Of a DNA stretch of 64,000 bases, positions 24,467 through 33,440 are shown piece by piece. Source of the stretch: Herbidospora yilanensis (GTDB lineage Bacteria; Actinomycetota; Actinomycetes; Streptosporangiales; Streptosporangiaceae). A model generated the notes under the pieces. The model did no database searches. It saw only the letters and a list, made by a program, of their open reading frames with translations, and was not told the DNA's origin. The stretch is taken from NCBI RefSeq assembly GCF_001570565.1, contig NZ_BBXE01000014.1:124001-188000 (forward strand). The letters are read 5' to 3'. A program made the position numbers and the translations under genes. Each line of letters opens with the position of its first letter. Position 1 is the stretch's first letter.

Positions 24467-25545
24467 CCGTCACCCGCATCCCCGTCTTCGGCGACAGCCC
24501 CTACGACGTCGTCGTCGGCACCGGCGTCCTGGGCGAACTGCCCGGCCTGGTCGGCGAGAAGGCCCGCACGGTCGCCGTCGTCCGCCCGGTCAGCCTGCCC
24601 GAGCTCGCCGGCCCGGTGACGGGCGTGCTGGAGAAGGCCGGCTACGACGTGCTGGACATCCCGGTGCCCGACGCCGAGGCGGCCAAGGACGTCCACGTGT
24701 TGTCGTCGCTCTGGTCGGCGTTCGGGCGCCACGGCATGACCCGGACCGACGTCGTCGTGGGCGTCGGCGGTGGGGCCACCACCGACCTGGCCGGGTTCGC
24801 GGCCGCCACGTGGCTGCGCGGGGTGCGGGTCGTCCAGGTCCCGACGACGCTGCTGGCCATGGTCGACGCCGCCGTCGGCGGCAAGACCGGCATCAACACC
24901 CCCGAGGGCAAGAACCTGGTCGGGTCGTTCCACCCGCCGGCGGGCGTCCTGTGCGACCTCGCGACGCTGGTGGGCGTGCCGCGCGACGACTACGTCGCCG
25001 GGCTGGCCGAGACGATCAAGGGCGGGTTCATCGCCGACCCCGAGATCCTGCGGCTGATCGAGGAAGACCCCGACGCCGCCCGCCACCCCGAGGGCGCCCA
25101 CACCCGCGAGCTGATTGAGCGCAAGATCCGGGTCAAGGCCGACGTCGTCGGCGCCGACCTGAAGGAGAGCGGGCTGCGCGAGATCCTCAACTACGGCCAC
25201 ACCCTGGCCCACGCCATCGAGCGGGTCGAGAACTACACCGTCCGCCACGGCGAGGCGGTCGCGATCGGCCTCGTCTACGCCGCCGAGCTCGGCCGCCTGT
25301 CCGGCCGGGCCGACCTGGTGGCGCGCACCCGTTCGATTCTGACCTCGGTCGGTCTGCCCACGGTTTACCGTGAAGACGCCTGGCCCCGGTTGCGTGAGCA
25401 CATGAAGATCGACAAGAAGGCGCGGGGGGCCAAGCTCCGGTTCGTCGTGCTCGACGCGCTGGCCGAGCCGTCCCGGCTCGAAGACCCGTCCGAGGAGTTG
25501 CTGGAGGCCGCCTACCGGGCGGTGAGCGGAGGCCCCCATGCGTGA
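24463..25545 (+). CDS. aroB: 3-dehydroquinate synthase
   Basis: NAD- and metal-dependent cyclisation of DAHP to 3-dehydroquinate (360 aa), second step of the shikimate pathway. Signatures are [40 protein letters not shown] and the metal-site region [12 protein letters not shown]. Complete and normal length. GTG start overlaps the aroK stop by 4 bp. The 3' end overlaps aroQ by 8 bp, so aroK-aroB-aroQ are translationally coupled. Confidence 0.97.
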   Translation: MTVTRIPVFGDSPYDVVVGTGVLGELPGLVGEKARTVAVVRPVSLPELAGPVTGVLEKAGYDVLDIPVPDAEAAKDVHVLSSLWSAFGRHGMTRTDVVVGVGGGATTDLAGFAAATWLRGVRVVQVPTTLLAMVDAAVGGKTGINTPEGKNLVGSFHPPAGVLCDLATLVGVPRDDYVAGLAETIKGGFIADPEILRLIEEDPDAARHPEGAHTRELIERKIRVKADVVGADLKESGLREILNYGHTLAHAIERVENYTVRHGEAVAIGLVYAAELGRLSGRADLVARTRSILTSVGLPTVYREDAWPRLREHMKIDKKARGAKLRFVVLDALAEPSRLEDPSEELLEAAYRAVSGGPHA

Positions 25546-25966
25546 CGTCCTGGTGCTGAACGGCCCCAACCTGGGCCGGCTGGGCACCCGCGAACCCGAC
25601 GTCTACGGCGCCACCACGTTCAAAGACCTGGTGCTGATCTGCGAGACCGCCGGTCGCGACCTGGGCCTGGCGGTCGAGGTGCGGCAGACCGACGACGAGG
25701 CCGAGATGGTGCGCTGGATCCACGGGGCCGCCGACTCCCGCACCCCCGTGATCCTCAACCCGGCGGCGTTCACCCACTACAGCTACGCGCTGCGCGACGC
25801 GCTCGCCCAGCGCACCGCGCCGCTGATCGAGGTGCACATCTCCAACCCGGCCGCCCGGGAGGAGTTCCGCCACACCTCGGTCGTGGCGGCCGTCGCCAAC
25901 GGCACGATCGCCGGTTTCGGCGTGCAGTCCTATGTCCTGGCCTTGCGAGCCATCGCGGAGATGTGA
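25538..25966 (+). CDS. aroQ: Type II 3-dehydroquinate dehydratase
   Basis: Converts 3-dehydroquinate to 3-dehydroshikimate (142 aa, dodecameric type II enzyme). The family start [21 protein letters not shown] carries the catalytic lid arginine, [16 protein letters not shown] the substrate loop and [17 protein letters not shown] the catalytic histidine region. Overlaps aroB by 8 bp and is followed after 1 nt by the SGNH hydrolase, so transcription likely continues. Confidence 0.96.
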   Translation: MRDVLVLNGPNLGRLGTREPDVYGATTFKDLVLICETAGRDLGLAVEVRQTDDEAEMVRWIHGAADSRTPVILNPAAFTHYSYALRDALAQRTAPLIEVHISNPAAREEFRHTSVVAAVANGTIAGFGVQSYVLALRAIAEM

Positions 25967-25967
25967 G

Positions 25968-26720
25968 ATGTACGGGTCGTTCGTCGCCCTCGGCGACAGT
26001 TTCACCGAGGGCCTCAGCGACCCGGGCGTGAACGGTTCCTATCGTGGCTGGGCCGACCGCGTGGCCGAGACCCTGGCGAGTCAGAACCCCTCCTTCGTGT
26101 ACGCCAACCTCGCGGTCCGCGGCCGCCTGCTCGACCAGGTGGTGGCCGAGCAGGTGCCGAGGGCGATCGAGATGCGCCCCGACCTGGTCAGCTTCTGCGC
26201 CGGCGGCAACGACCTGCTGCGTCCCGGCAGCGACCCCGACAAGATGGCGAAGACCTTCGCCGGCGCGGTCAGGGCGCTGCGCGAGACCGGCGCCGACGTG
26301 ATCGTCTTCACCGGCGTCGACCCGCGCGACACCCCGATCATGCGCCGCGCCCGCGGCACCTTCGCGACCTACTACCTGCACGTCCGCTCGATCGCCGACC
26401 TCTACGGCTGCCGCCTGGTCGACCAGTGGTCGATGCAGGGCCTGCGCGACTGGCGGGCCTGGAGCGACGACCGCCTCCACATGAACGAGCACGGCCACCG
26501 TCTGGTCGCCGCCAAGGTGCTCGACGTGCTGGGCGTACCGGGCCAGGAATGGCGGTTCACCTGGCCGCCCCGCGACAAGGTCGACCCCCGGGTGAAGCGC
26601 CGCGAAGACGCCGAGTGGTTGCGCGAACACCTGGCCCCGTGGGTGCTGCGACGGTTGCGCGGGAGGTCGTCCGGAGACAACATCGCCCCGAAACGCCCTG
26701 ATTTGTCGCCTTTCGACTAA
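25968..26720 (+). CDS. SGNH/GDSL-family hydrolase
   Basis: Serine esterase of the SGNH fold (250 aa). Block I is FVALGDSFTEG with the nucleophile Ser, block III is GGNDLLRPG, and block V is DRLHMNEHGH with catalytic Asp and His. No signal peptide, so cytoplasmic. Start ATG 25968 has GGAG 7 nt upstream and lies 1 nt after the aroQ stop. The substrate is unknown; members include acyl esterases and polysaccharide deacetylases. Confidence 0.92.
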   Translation: MYGSFVALGDSFTEGLSDPGVNGSYRGWADRVAETLASQNPSFVYANLAVRGRLLDQVVAEQVPRAIEMRPDLVSFCAGGNDLLRPGSDPDKMAKTFAGAVRALRETGADVIVFTGVDPRDTPIMRRARGTFATYYLHVRSIADLYGCRLVDQWSMQGLRDWRAWSDDRLHMNEHGHRLVAAKVLDVLGVPGQEWRFTWPPRDKVDPRVKRREDAEWLREHLAPWVLRRLRGRSSGDNIAPKRPDLSPFD

Positions 26721-26754
26721 TTTGGGCCGCTCTTGAGGTGCACTGTCCGCTTTC

Positions 26755-26772
26755 CGGGGAGGGGGATCCCCG
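26755..26772 (+). promoter_or_regulatory. Small hairpin directly before a ribosome-binding site
   Basis: Stem CGGGGA/TCCCCG with a 6-nt loop, ending next to AAGGAGG (26773-26779) of the following gene. It could limit ribosome access or end upstream transcription; a 6-bp stem in GC-rich DNA is weak evidence. Confidence 0.3.
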
Positions 26773-26785
26773 AAGGAGGACAGTG

Positions 26786-27160
26786 ATGAAGCCAAGTCAG
26801 GCCAAACTCGCGGTGGGCATCGCCCTCGGCTACTACTTCGGCCGCAACCACAAGCTCGCACTGGCGACCGCCGTCGCCGTCGGAGGTCTCGCCGGCGCGC
26901 TCCGGCCCAAGAGCCTGCTGGGCAAGGGCCTCAAGAGCCTCGGCTCGCCCGAACTGGAAGAACTCGCCGGGAAGCTGCAGACCGACTTCATGGAGGTCGG
27001 CCGCGCCGCCGCCACCGCGGCGACCACCGGCCCGATCAACCAGCTCAGCGACCGCATCCACGACAAGGCGGAGCGCCTGCGCAGCCCGCTCGGCACCAAG
27101 ACCGCCGAGAAGACGTCCGAGAAGACCCCCGACACGACCTCCACCGAGGAGGACTCATGA
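26786..27160 (+). CDS. Small YtxH-like protein, first gene of the 11-mer operon
   Basis: A 124-aa protein I cannot assign firmly. Residues ~7-40 are weakly hydrophobic (LAVGIALGYYFGRNHKLALA...), like the membrane-associated start of YtxH-type proteins. The middle is amphipathic helix and the C-terminus is a Lys/Glu/Thr tail. Strong AAGGAGG ribosome-binding site 6 nt upstream. Its stop overlaps the SRPBCC gene as ATGA. A small membrane-associated protein before an SRPBCC protein recalls gvpY-gvpZ of streptomycete gas-vesicle clusters, but no gvpA or other gvp gene is here. Confidence 0.75.
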   Translation: MKPSQAKLAVGIALGYYFGRNHKLALATAVAVGGLAGALRPKSLLGKGLKSLGSPELEELAGKLQTDFMEVGRAAATAATTGPINQLSDRIHDKAERLRSPLGTKTAEKTSEKTPDTTSTEEDS

Positions 27161-28173
27161 CGGAAACCAAGACGGCGTCACCGCTCGGCAGACTGGGCAG
27201 AGAGGTCGGCGGCATGATCGGCGCGGCCGGCAAACGCGGCGCCTCCAAGCTCACCGGCAAGGTCACCGGGAAGATCAAGGGCAAGGTCGGCGACCTCACC
27301 GACCGCCTCACCGAATACGCCACCGGCGAGAAGAGCGGTCTCAGCGACCTGGGCTTCGGGGAGCAGCGCAAGGAGCAGGGTGGCGGCGAGGAGAAGAAGG
27401 AGGGCTTCTTCAAGCGCCTCGGGCACGGCGTGAAGGGCGTCACCGAACTGGTCAAGGCCTTCACCGGCAAGGGCGGCAAGGGCAAGGGCAACCGGAAGGT
27501 CACCAACATCGTCGAGTCGATCGACATCGGCGCGCCGCTCCAGGTCGTCTACAACCAGTGGACGCAGTTCGAGGAGTTCCCGTCCTTCATGAAGAAGGTC
27601 GAACGCGTCAGCCAGGACGAGGACACCAAGCTGACGTGGAAGGCCCAGGTCTTCTGGTCCCACCGCACCTGGCAGGCCGACATCATCGACCAGGTCCCCG
27701 ACGAGCACATCATCTGGCGCTCCCATGGGGCGAAGGGCCACGTCGACGGCTCGGTCACCTTCAGCGGCCTGGCGCCGAACCTGACCCGGGTGCTGGTCGT
27801 GCTGGAATACCACCCGCAGGGCCTGTTCGAGAAGACGGGCAACATCTGGCGCGCCCAGGGCCGCCGCGCACGGCTGGAACTGAAACACTTCCGCCGCCAG
27901 GTGATGAACCAGACCCTCCTGCGCCCCGACGACGTCCAGGGCTGGCGCGGCGAGATCCACGACGGCGAGGTCACTTCCGAGAAGCCGCCCGACGAGGAGC
28001 GGGAGACTCCCGCGGAGGAGCAGGCGACGGAGGCCCCCGAGGCACCCCCGCCCGGTTCGGGAGAGGAGCCCGAGGCGCCGGAGGAGGGAGAAGAGACGGC
28101 CGAACCGGAGGAGAGCGAGGACCACGAGGACGAGGAGAGAGTGCCCGAGGGCCGGGTGAGCGCACGTGGCTGA
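27157..28173 (+). CDS. SRPBCC-fold protein with basic head and acidic tail
   Basis: 338 aa in three parts. Residues 1-~108 are basic and flexible (many Lys and Gly). Residues ~110-240 form a cyclase/dehydrase-type SRPBCC domain (IVESIDIGAPLQVVYNQWTQ, then FPSFMKKVERV), a fold that binds lipids or other hydrophobic ligands. Residues ~255-338 are a Glu/Pro-rich acidic tail. Start overlaps the previous stop by 4 bp and the end overlaps the next gene by 8 bp. It is probably the ligand-binding partner of the membrane and repeat proteins beside it; enzyme activity is unlikely. Confidence 0.85.
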   Translation: MTETKTASPLGRLGREVGGMIGAAGKRGASKLTGKVTGKIKGKVGDLTDRLTEYATGEKSGLSDLGFGEQRKEQGGGEEKKEGFFKRLGHGVKGVTELVKAFTGKGGKGKGNRKVTNIVESIDIGAPLQVVYNQWTQFEEFPSFMKKVERVSQDEDTKLTWKAQVFWSHRTWQADIIDQVPDEHIIWRSHGAKGHVDGSVTFSGLAPNLTRVLVVLEYHPQGLFEKTGNIWRAQGRRARLELKHFRRQVMNQTLLRPDDVQGWRGEIHDGEVTSEKPPDEERETPAEEQATEAPEAPPPGSGEEPEAPEEGEETAEPEESEDHEDEERVPEGRVSARG

Positions 28174-30139
28174 CGAGGACCCCGACGTCTACCTCGACGT
28201 ACCGAATCTCAGCGTCGACGAGATCACCCTCCGGGTCGCCGACCTCAAGGCCCGCGTCAGCGTCAGCGCCGAGGTCCTGGACCTGCTGAAACTCAACGTC
28301 GGAGCGGACGTGTCCCTGGGCGAGGTCGACCTGGGCATCAAGGGCGTCCAGGCCCAGGCCCTGCTGAAGGTCCGCCTGGACAACGTCGCCAGAATCGTCG
28401 GCGACGTCCTGCAGACCCTCGACCACAACCCGCAGATCCTCGAGAACCTGACCAGAGGCCTCGGCAACGCGACGGAGGCCATCGGCGGCGGCGCGGGCCA
28501 GGCCGTCGGCGAAATCGGCAAGGGCGCCGGCAGCGCCGTCAGCGACGTGGGCGCAGGCGCGGGCCACGCGGTCCGCGACGTGGGCTCGGGCGCCGGGGAA
28601 GCCGTCAGCGACGTCGGCAAGGGCGCGGGCCACGCGGTCGGCGAGGTCGGCGAAGGCGCCGGCGCGGCGGTGAGTGACGTCGGTGAGGGCGCTGGTCATG
28701 CGGTCGGCGAGGTCGGTGAGGGTGCCGGCGCGGCGGTGAGTGACGTTGGTGAAGGTGCTGGTCATGCGGTCGGCGAGGTGGGTGAGGGCGCTGGTGCATC
28801 CGTCAGCGACGTGGGTGAGGGTGCCGGCGCGGCGGTGAGTGACGTTGGTGAGGGCGCGGGCCATGCGGTCGGCGAGGTCGGTGAAGGTGCCGGTGCGGCG
28901 GTCGGCGACGTGGGCGAAGGTGCCGGCGGGGCGGTCGGTGATGTCGGCGCGGGCACCGGGAAGGCGACCGAGAGCGTCGGTGGGGGAGCGGGCCAGGCTG
29001 CGAGCCAGGTCGGCGAAGGCGCAGGAAGGGCGACCGAAAGGGCCGCGGCCGAGGGCGCCGGGAAGGCCACCGAAACGGTTGGCGCTGGAGCGGGGGAGGC
29101 TGCTGGTGAAGGTACCCGGCAGGCCGCCGAGCATGGCGATTCCGGTGGTGGCCTGGCTCCCGACGAGGCCGGCGAGGCTGAACGCCGGCGTGACGAAGGC
29201 GAAGAAACCGACCGGGCAGGTCGGCCTGGCCCGGCCTCCGGCGAAGGAAGCGTGCTCACCGGCACTGTGGTCGAGGACCAGCAGCGCTCTGCTGAGAGCG
29301 TTTCCCGCCCGCCGGTCAGGCGCACGAGCAAGACGGAACCGGCCGGTGGTGGGCAGGAAGGCCGAACGTCAAAGGCAGGAGAAGAGGTCGGCGCCGAGAG
29401 ATCCAAAAGCGGCGGCCAGGCGGAGGGTCCAAGCGCAGAAGGCCGAGCTGCGACGGCGAAAGGAGAAGGCGGAGCCGAGGGGCGGCAAGGCGGAGGCCAG
29501 GAGGGTGAGCCAGCAGCAGAAGGCCTGGATGAGACGCCACGACCAGGAGGCCAGGCTGAGAAGACGACGGATGAGGGCCAGGCCGAACGACTGACGGATG
29601 AAGGCACCGAAAAACCGCAGGGTGCGGCGGGGCCCCCGGAATCGACCGATGAGGCGTCAGCTCCAGAGTCGGCGGATGAGAGCCAAGCGGGGGAGCCGGA
29701 AGCTGAAGGTGAGGCCGCAGAGTCGCAGGTCGATGCTGAGACGGAGAGCCCGCAAGACGGAATGGGGGCTCCGGAGTCGGCGGGTGAGAGCCAAGTCGAG
29801 GAGCCGGAAGCCGGCGGCGAGGCCGGAAAGCCGCAAGTCGAAGATCAGACGGAGAGCCCGAAGGGCGGGGCGAAGGCCCCCGAGTCGGCGGGTGAGGGCC
29901 AGGCCGCCGAGCCGGAAGCCGAGGGAGAGGCCGGTGAAAGCCCAGCCGGGAAGCCAGAACATGAGGGTCGAACCCCGAAGCGCAAAGGCAAGGATCACGC
30001 CGGCGAGAAAGCCGACCATTGGCGGCGCGAGAGGCCCGATCGGGCCGGTCAGACGCTCGGTGGTGCGTTGAGGGAGTTGCGTCACGCCGCGTTGCTGGCC
30101 GGAATGCGGCGGCTCGGCAAGCTGGGCAGGCCCCCGTGA
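28166..30139 (+). CDS. Large 11-residue-repeat protein (GEGAGxAVxxV type)
   Basis: 657 aa, unrecognised architecture. Residues 1-~100 form a folded N-terminal domain (PDVYLDVPNLSVDEITLRVA...). From residue 107 sixteen 11-residue units follow in perfect register to 282, consensus GEGAGxAVxxV, alternating GHAVGEV and AAVSDV, with three decayed units to ~316. Residues ~317-600 are acidic and low-complexity, with a 36-residue repeat at 499, 535 and 571. The C-terminus is a basic helix (RELRHAALLAGMRRLGKLG). Eleven-residue amphipathic repeats occur in synucleins, LEA proteins and perilipins and bind membranes or lipid surfaces, which is the inferred role. GTG start overlaps the SRPBCC gene. Confidence 0.8.
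   Translation: MADEDPDVYLDVPNLSVDEITLRVADLKARVSVSAEVLDLLKLNVGADVSLGEVDLGIKGVQAQALLKVRLDNVARIVGDVLQTLDHNPQILENLTRGLGNATEAIGGGAGQAVGEIGKGAGSAVSDVGAGAGHAVRDVGSGAGEAVSDVGKGAGHAVGEVGEGAGAAVSDVGEGAGHAVGEVGEGAGAAVSDVGEGAGHAVGEVGEGAGASVSDVGEGAGAAVSDVGEGAGHAVGEVGEGAGAAVGDVGEGAGGAVGDVGAGTGKATESVGGGAGQAASQVGEGAGRATERAAAEGAGKATETVGAGAGEAAGEGTRQAAEHGDSGGGLAPDEAGEAERRRDEGEETDRAGRPGPASGEGSVLTGTVVEDQQRSAESVSRPPVRRTSKTEPAGGGQEGRTSKAGEEVGAERSKSGGQAEGPSAEGRAATAKGEGGAEGRQGGGQEGEPAAEGLDETPRPGGQAEKTTDEGQAERLTDEGTEKPQGAAGPPESTDEASAPESADESQAGEPEAEGEAAESQVDAETESPQDGMGAPESAGESQVEEPEAGGEAGKPQVEDQTESPKGGAKAPESAGEGQAAEPEAEGEAGESPAGKPEHEGRTPKRKGKDHAGEKADHWRRERPDRAGQTLGGALRELRHAALLAGMRRLGKLGRPP
28484..29113 (+). repeat. 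33-bp tandem repeat array (11-residue units)
   Basis: Sixteen in-frame 33-bp units from 28484 to 29011 and three degenerate units to 29113. Neighbouring units pair into a 66-bp higher-order repeat in the middle (28616-28945), where copies are nearly identical in DNA, which points to recent expansion. Confidence 0.9.
29660..29953 (+). repeat. 108-bp direct repeat (36-residue units)
   Basis: Units start at 29660, 29768 and 29876, each opening with APESA and containing EPEA and GEA motifs; the third is partial. Purine-rich and less GC-biased than the surrounding genes. Confidence 0.85.
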
Positions 30140-30378
30140 GCGGGCGGCCCACCGACGACGACATCGCGCGGGCCGACATCGTGGTCGCCGCCGAGGTCGA
30201 GGCCGAAGAACTCGAAGTCAGAATCGCACCCGGCCACAGGGTCGAGTTCCACGGCGAAGACCAGGCCGCGTCGGGCACCGACCGGGAGAACCTTCCCGAA
30301 AAGGTCACCGAGGGTGAACGATATCGTTCGGTCCGTATCAGCTATGCGCTGGAAGCCCGCGCCGCCGGGCCGGGGTGA
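30136..30378 (+). CDS. Small acidic protein, last gene of the 11-mer operon
   Basis: 80 aa, unrecognised. Acidic N-terminal helix (DDDIARADIVVAAEVEAEELEV) followed by a short beta-like region. GTG start overlaps the previous stop as GTGA, so it belongs to the operon. Its end is ~40 bp before the MOSC gene, which has its own promoter. Confidence 0.65.
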   Translation: MSGRPTDDDIARADIVVAAEVEAEELEVRIAPGHRVEFHGEDQAASGTDRENLPEKVTEGERYRSVRISYALEARAAGPG

Positions 30379-30390
30379 TTCCCGCGTGAT

Positions 30391-30408
30391 CGAGAGAGCG
30401 CTTTCTCG
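30391..30408. promoter_or_regulatory. LacI-type palindrome at the MOSC gene promoter
   Basis: An 18-bp near-perfect palindrome, CGAGANAGCGCTNTCTCG, with one mismatched pair and the central AGCGCT typical of LacI-family operators. It ends next to the -10 hexamer TACAGT, where a repressor would block RNA polymerase. Confidence 0.55.
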
Positions 30409-30414
30409 TACAGT
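30409..30414 (+). promoter_or_regulatory. -10 element TACAGT of a leaderless promoter
   Basis: Hexamer 6 nt before ATG 30421, adjacent to the palindrome at 30391-30408. Confidence 0.6.
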
Positions 30415-30420
30415 CGACTG

Positions 30421-31248
30421 ATGAAGCTCTCCGATATCCGGATCTACCCCGTCAAGTCGGTGACCGGTCTCCGACTCGACCACGCCAAGGTCCTGCCGTG
30501 GGGCCTCGAAGGCGACCGCCGGTGGGCCGTCGTCGATGACAAGGGGGACGGCTACTGGTCGGGGGAGAACCCCGAATATCTCGCCGTCAAGGCCGTCAAC
30601 ACCCCGGAGGGCGGCCTGATCCTCAACGCTCCGGGGCTCGACGAGCTCAAGGTCCCCCCGGCCGACGGGCCGCTCGTGCCCGTCTACTTCCACGGGCTCG
30701 ACGAGGCCATGCTCGCCCACGACGACGCCCATGAATGGTTCACGCGGCTCCTGGGCAAACCGGCCAGACTCGTCTACCTCGACGACCCCAACCGGCGGCA
30801 CATCGTCGACTACCACGGCGGGCTGCCGGGCGAGGTGGTCAGCTTCGCCTGGGACGCCCCGCTGCTCCTGGTCACCCGCGACTCCCTGGCCCGTCTCGAC
30901 GACTGGATCGCCGAGGGCGCCGTCGAGCGCCGGGAGGCCACGCCGCGGCGGCTCGACGTCGCCCGCTTCCGGCCGAGTGTGGTCGTCGAGGGGTTCGCGC
31001 CGTTCGAGGAGGACACCTGGACGTCGGTGCGCATCGGCGACGTCGACTTCCGCGTCTCCGAGCTCTGCGACCGCTGCATCGTCACCCTCTGGGACCCCGA
31101 CACGCGGGAGCGCGGCAAGGAACCCCTGCGCACGCTGGCCAGACACCGCCGGTGGGACGGCAAGACCTGGTTCGGCATCCGGCTGGTCCCGAAGAACCTC
31201 GGCGAACTCCGGGTCGGTGACCCGGTCGTCCCGGTCGTCAGGACGTGA
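30421..31248 (+). CDS. MOSC-domain protein
   Basis: Molybdenum-cofactor-binding MOSC protein (275 aa) with the N-terminal MOSC beta-barrel domain (IYPVKSVTGLRLD, GLEGDRRWAVVD) and the C-terminal MOSC domain. The sequence SELCDRCIVTLWDPDTRERG contains the conserved cysteine that binds molybdenum in mARC/YcbX relatives, which reduce N-hydroxylated compounds or move sulfur. No signal peptide. ATG is the predicted transcription start. Its 3' end overlaps the helicase gene by 11 bp tail to tail. It may be LacI-regulated. Confidence 0.93.
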   Translation: MKLSDIRIYPVKSVTGLRLDHAKVLPWGLEGDRRWAVVDDKGDGYWSGENPEYLAVKAVNTPEGGLILNAPGLDELKVPPADGPLVPVYFHGLDEAMLAHDDAHEWFTRLLGKPARLVYLDDPNRRHIVDYHGGLPGEVVSFAWDAPLLLVTRDSLARLDDWIAEGAVERREATPRRLDVARFRPSVVVEGFAPFEEDTWTSVRIGDVDFRVSELCDRCIVTLWDPDTRERGKEPLRTLARHRRWDGKTWFGIRLVPKNLGELRVGDPVVPVVRT

Positions 31249-33202
31249 GCCGCTTCAGCGCCGCCCGGACCACCGCGGGGTCGGTCGTCCGCCAGTAGGG
31301 CGGCAGCGAGTTCAGCAGGAAGCCGCTGTAACGCGCTGTCGCCAGGCGGGGGTCGAGGACCGCGATCACGCCCCGGTCGTCCATCGACCGCAGCAGCCGG
31401 CCGGCGCCCTGGGCCAGCAGCAGCGCGGCGTGGGTGGCGGCGACCGACATGAAGCCGTTGCCGCCCTTGGCCGCCACATGTCGCTGCCGCGAGGAGGTCA
31501 GCGGGTCGTCGGGGCGGGGGAACGGGATGCGGTCGATGATGACGCAGGTCAGCGACGGGCCGGGCACGTCGACGCCCTGCCACAACGACAGGGTGCCGAA
31601 CAGGCAGGTCTCGGGGTCGGCGGCGAACTGCTTCACCAGGAGCGACGTCGAGTCGTCGCCCTGGCACAGCAGCGGCACCGACAACCGGTCGCGCAGCGCC
31701 TCGGTCGCCGCCTTGGCGGCGCGCATCGAGGAGAACAACCCGAGGGTCCGGCCGCCGGCCGCCTCGACGAGCTCGACCATCTCCTGGATGTAGGCGTCGG
31801 GCAGGCCGTCGCGGCCGGGCTGGGGGAGGTGCTTGGCGACGTAGAGGATGCCGGAGCGGGCGTGGTCGAACGGGGAGCCGACGTCGAGGCCGCTCCAGTC
31901 GTCGTTCTTGCCCAGGCCCCACTGGGCGGCCATGCCCTCGAAGGTGCCGCCGAGCGCCAGGGTGGCGGAGGTCAGCACGACCGTGCGGTCGCCGAACAGC
32001 TTGTCGCGGAGCATGCCGCCCACCGACAGGGGCGCGACCCGCAGCGTCGGCGGGACCCGGCCGGAACCCTCCTCCAGCCACACCACCTCAGCCCGGTCGA
32101 CCTCGGAGTCGGCGCCGAACGCGTCGAGCATGCGCTGGGCGGTGTCGTGGACCTCGTCGAGCGCCGTGAACGCCGCCTTCTTCGCCCCGGCGCCCTCGGG
32201 GTCGTCCTTGTCGGCGTTGCGGGAGCCGAGGGCGGTGATGCAGGCGAAGGCCGCGTCGCGCACGAGCGCCAGGGTCAGCCCGAGCGACTGCGGCAGGTCG
32301 TCGACCCGGCCGGCGGGGGCGGCGGCGAGGAGGGAGCCGAGGTCTTCGGCCGCCTCCTGGAGCCGGTCGGCCAGGCCCTGTTCGATCAGGCGGCCGGCGC
32401 GGCGGGCGGCCAGCCCGGCCGTGGACTCCGACAACTCGTCGGTGACCACCGACGTGACCCGGTCGACCAGCTCGTGGGCCTCGTCGACGACCACGACGTC
32501 GTGTTCGGGGAGGACCTGGAAGTCCTCCATCGCGTCGATGGCCAGCAGGGCGTGGTTGGTCACCACCACGTCGGACAGGCCGGCCCGCTCACGGGCCAGC
32601 TCGGCGAAGCACTCGGCCCCGCTGGGGCAGCGCTGGGCGCCCAGGCACTCGCGCGCCGACACCGAGAACTGCCGCCAGGCGATCTCGCTCACCCCCGGCA
32701 CGAGCTCGTCACGGTCGCCGGTCTCGGTCTCTTCGGCCCATTCCTGGATGCGCTGGACCATGCGGCCCGTGGCGCTCACCTCACGGGGGTCGAAAAGCTG
32801 ATCCTGTTCGTCTTCGGGCATGCCGACCGTTGACTTGTATCGGCACAGATAGTTGCGACGGCCCTTAAGAATGGCGAATTCAGGTCGATGCGGGAGTTCT
32901 TTTTCGAGGGCGTCGGCGAGCCTCGGAAGATCGCGGTCGACGAGCTGGCGCTGTAGCGCGATGGTCGCCGTGGAGACGACGACGGCGCTGTCGGAGATCG
33001 CCGCGTGGCGGATCGCGGGCACCAGATAGGCCAGCGACTTGCCGGTGCCGGTGCCCGCCTGAACTGCGAGATGGTCGCCCTTGTCGAGCGCCTTCTGGAC
33101 CGCCGTGGCCATCGTGACCTGCCCGGGTCTCTCGGCGCCGCCGAGCTCCCTGACGGCGATCGTGAGCAGCTCTTCTACAGTTGGCAGGTCGGATTTCGGC
33201 AC
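31238..33202 (-). CDS. DinG/YoaA-type iron-sulfur DNA helicase
   Basis: XPD-like superfamily 2 helicase (654 aa). Walker A is AGTGTGKS near residue 50 and the DEAH box is VVVVDEAHEL. Four cysteines in the FeS domain are visible: NYLCR, then ARECLGAQRC and GAECF. Motifs near the C-terminus (LWQGVDVPG, QGAGRLLR) complete the helicase core. The N-terminal exonuclease domain of Gram-positive DinG is absent. It unwinds 5'-tailed DNA or R-loops in repair. GTG start is probably leaderless, with TAGCCT 6 nt upstream. Confidence 0.93.
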   Translation of the reverse strand: MPKSDLPTVEELLTIAVRELGGAERPGQVTMATAVQKALDKGDHLAVQAGTGTGKSLAYLVPAIRHAAISDSAVVVSTATIALQRQLVDRDLPRLADALEKELPHRPEFAILKGRRNYLCRYKSTVGMPEDEQDQLFDPREVSATGRMVQRIQEWAEETETGDRDELVPGVSEIAWRQFSVSARECLGAQRCPSGAECFAELARERAGLSDVVVTNHALLAIDAMEDFQVLPEHDVVVVDEAHELVDRVTSVVTDELSESTAGLAARRAGRLIEQGLADRLQEAAEDLGSLLAAAPAGRVDDLPQSLGLTLALVRDAAFACITALGSRNADKDDPEGAGAKKAAFTALDEVHDTAQRMLDAFGADSEVDRAEVVWLEEGSGRVPPTLRVAPLSVGGMLRDKLFGDRTVVLTSATLALGGTFEGMAAQWGLGKNDDWSGLDVGSPFDHARSGILYVAKHLPQPGRDGLPDAYIQEMVELVEAAGGRTLGLFSSMRAAKAATEALRDRLSVPLLCQGDDSTSLLVKQFAADPETCLFGTLSLWQGVDVPGPSLTCVIIDRIPFPRPDDPLTSSRQRHVAAKGGNGFMSVAATHAALLLAQGAGRLLRSMDDRGVIAVLDPRLATARYSGFLLNSLPPYWRTTDPAVVRAALKRLTS

Positions 33203-33208
33203 CCCGAA

Positions 33209-33214
33209 AGGCTA
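33209..33214 (-). promoter_or_regulatory. -10 element TAGCCT of a leaderless promoter
   Basis: Minus-strand hexamer 6 nt before GTG 33202 of the helicase gene; no ribosome-binding site. Confidence 0.55.
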
Positions 33215-33440
33215 GCGCCCACGACCGACAAGAGCGTGCTGTTATCGGACCGTGACCGCCGGACCACATCCCGGAGTTCGGGGGTGCGAAGGGGAGTTCC
33301 CGTGGCACACTGGCCACACGGGGCGCTGGGTCAAAGACGATCCACCTCGGGCAAACGGGGGTAACCCGACCAATCCGAGACGGGCGTTTCTGTAGGGTTT
33401 CTTGAGGTCGAGTGGACGGATAAGGGCAGGTAAAGGCACT

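Noticed and set aside
26786-28173. Gas vesicle cluster
   Set aside because: The first two genes recall gvpY and gvpZ, but no GvpA, GvpF, GvpL or other vesicle gene is near and the rest of the operon differs.
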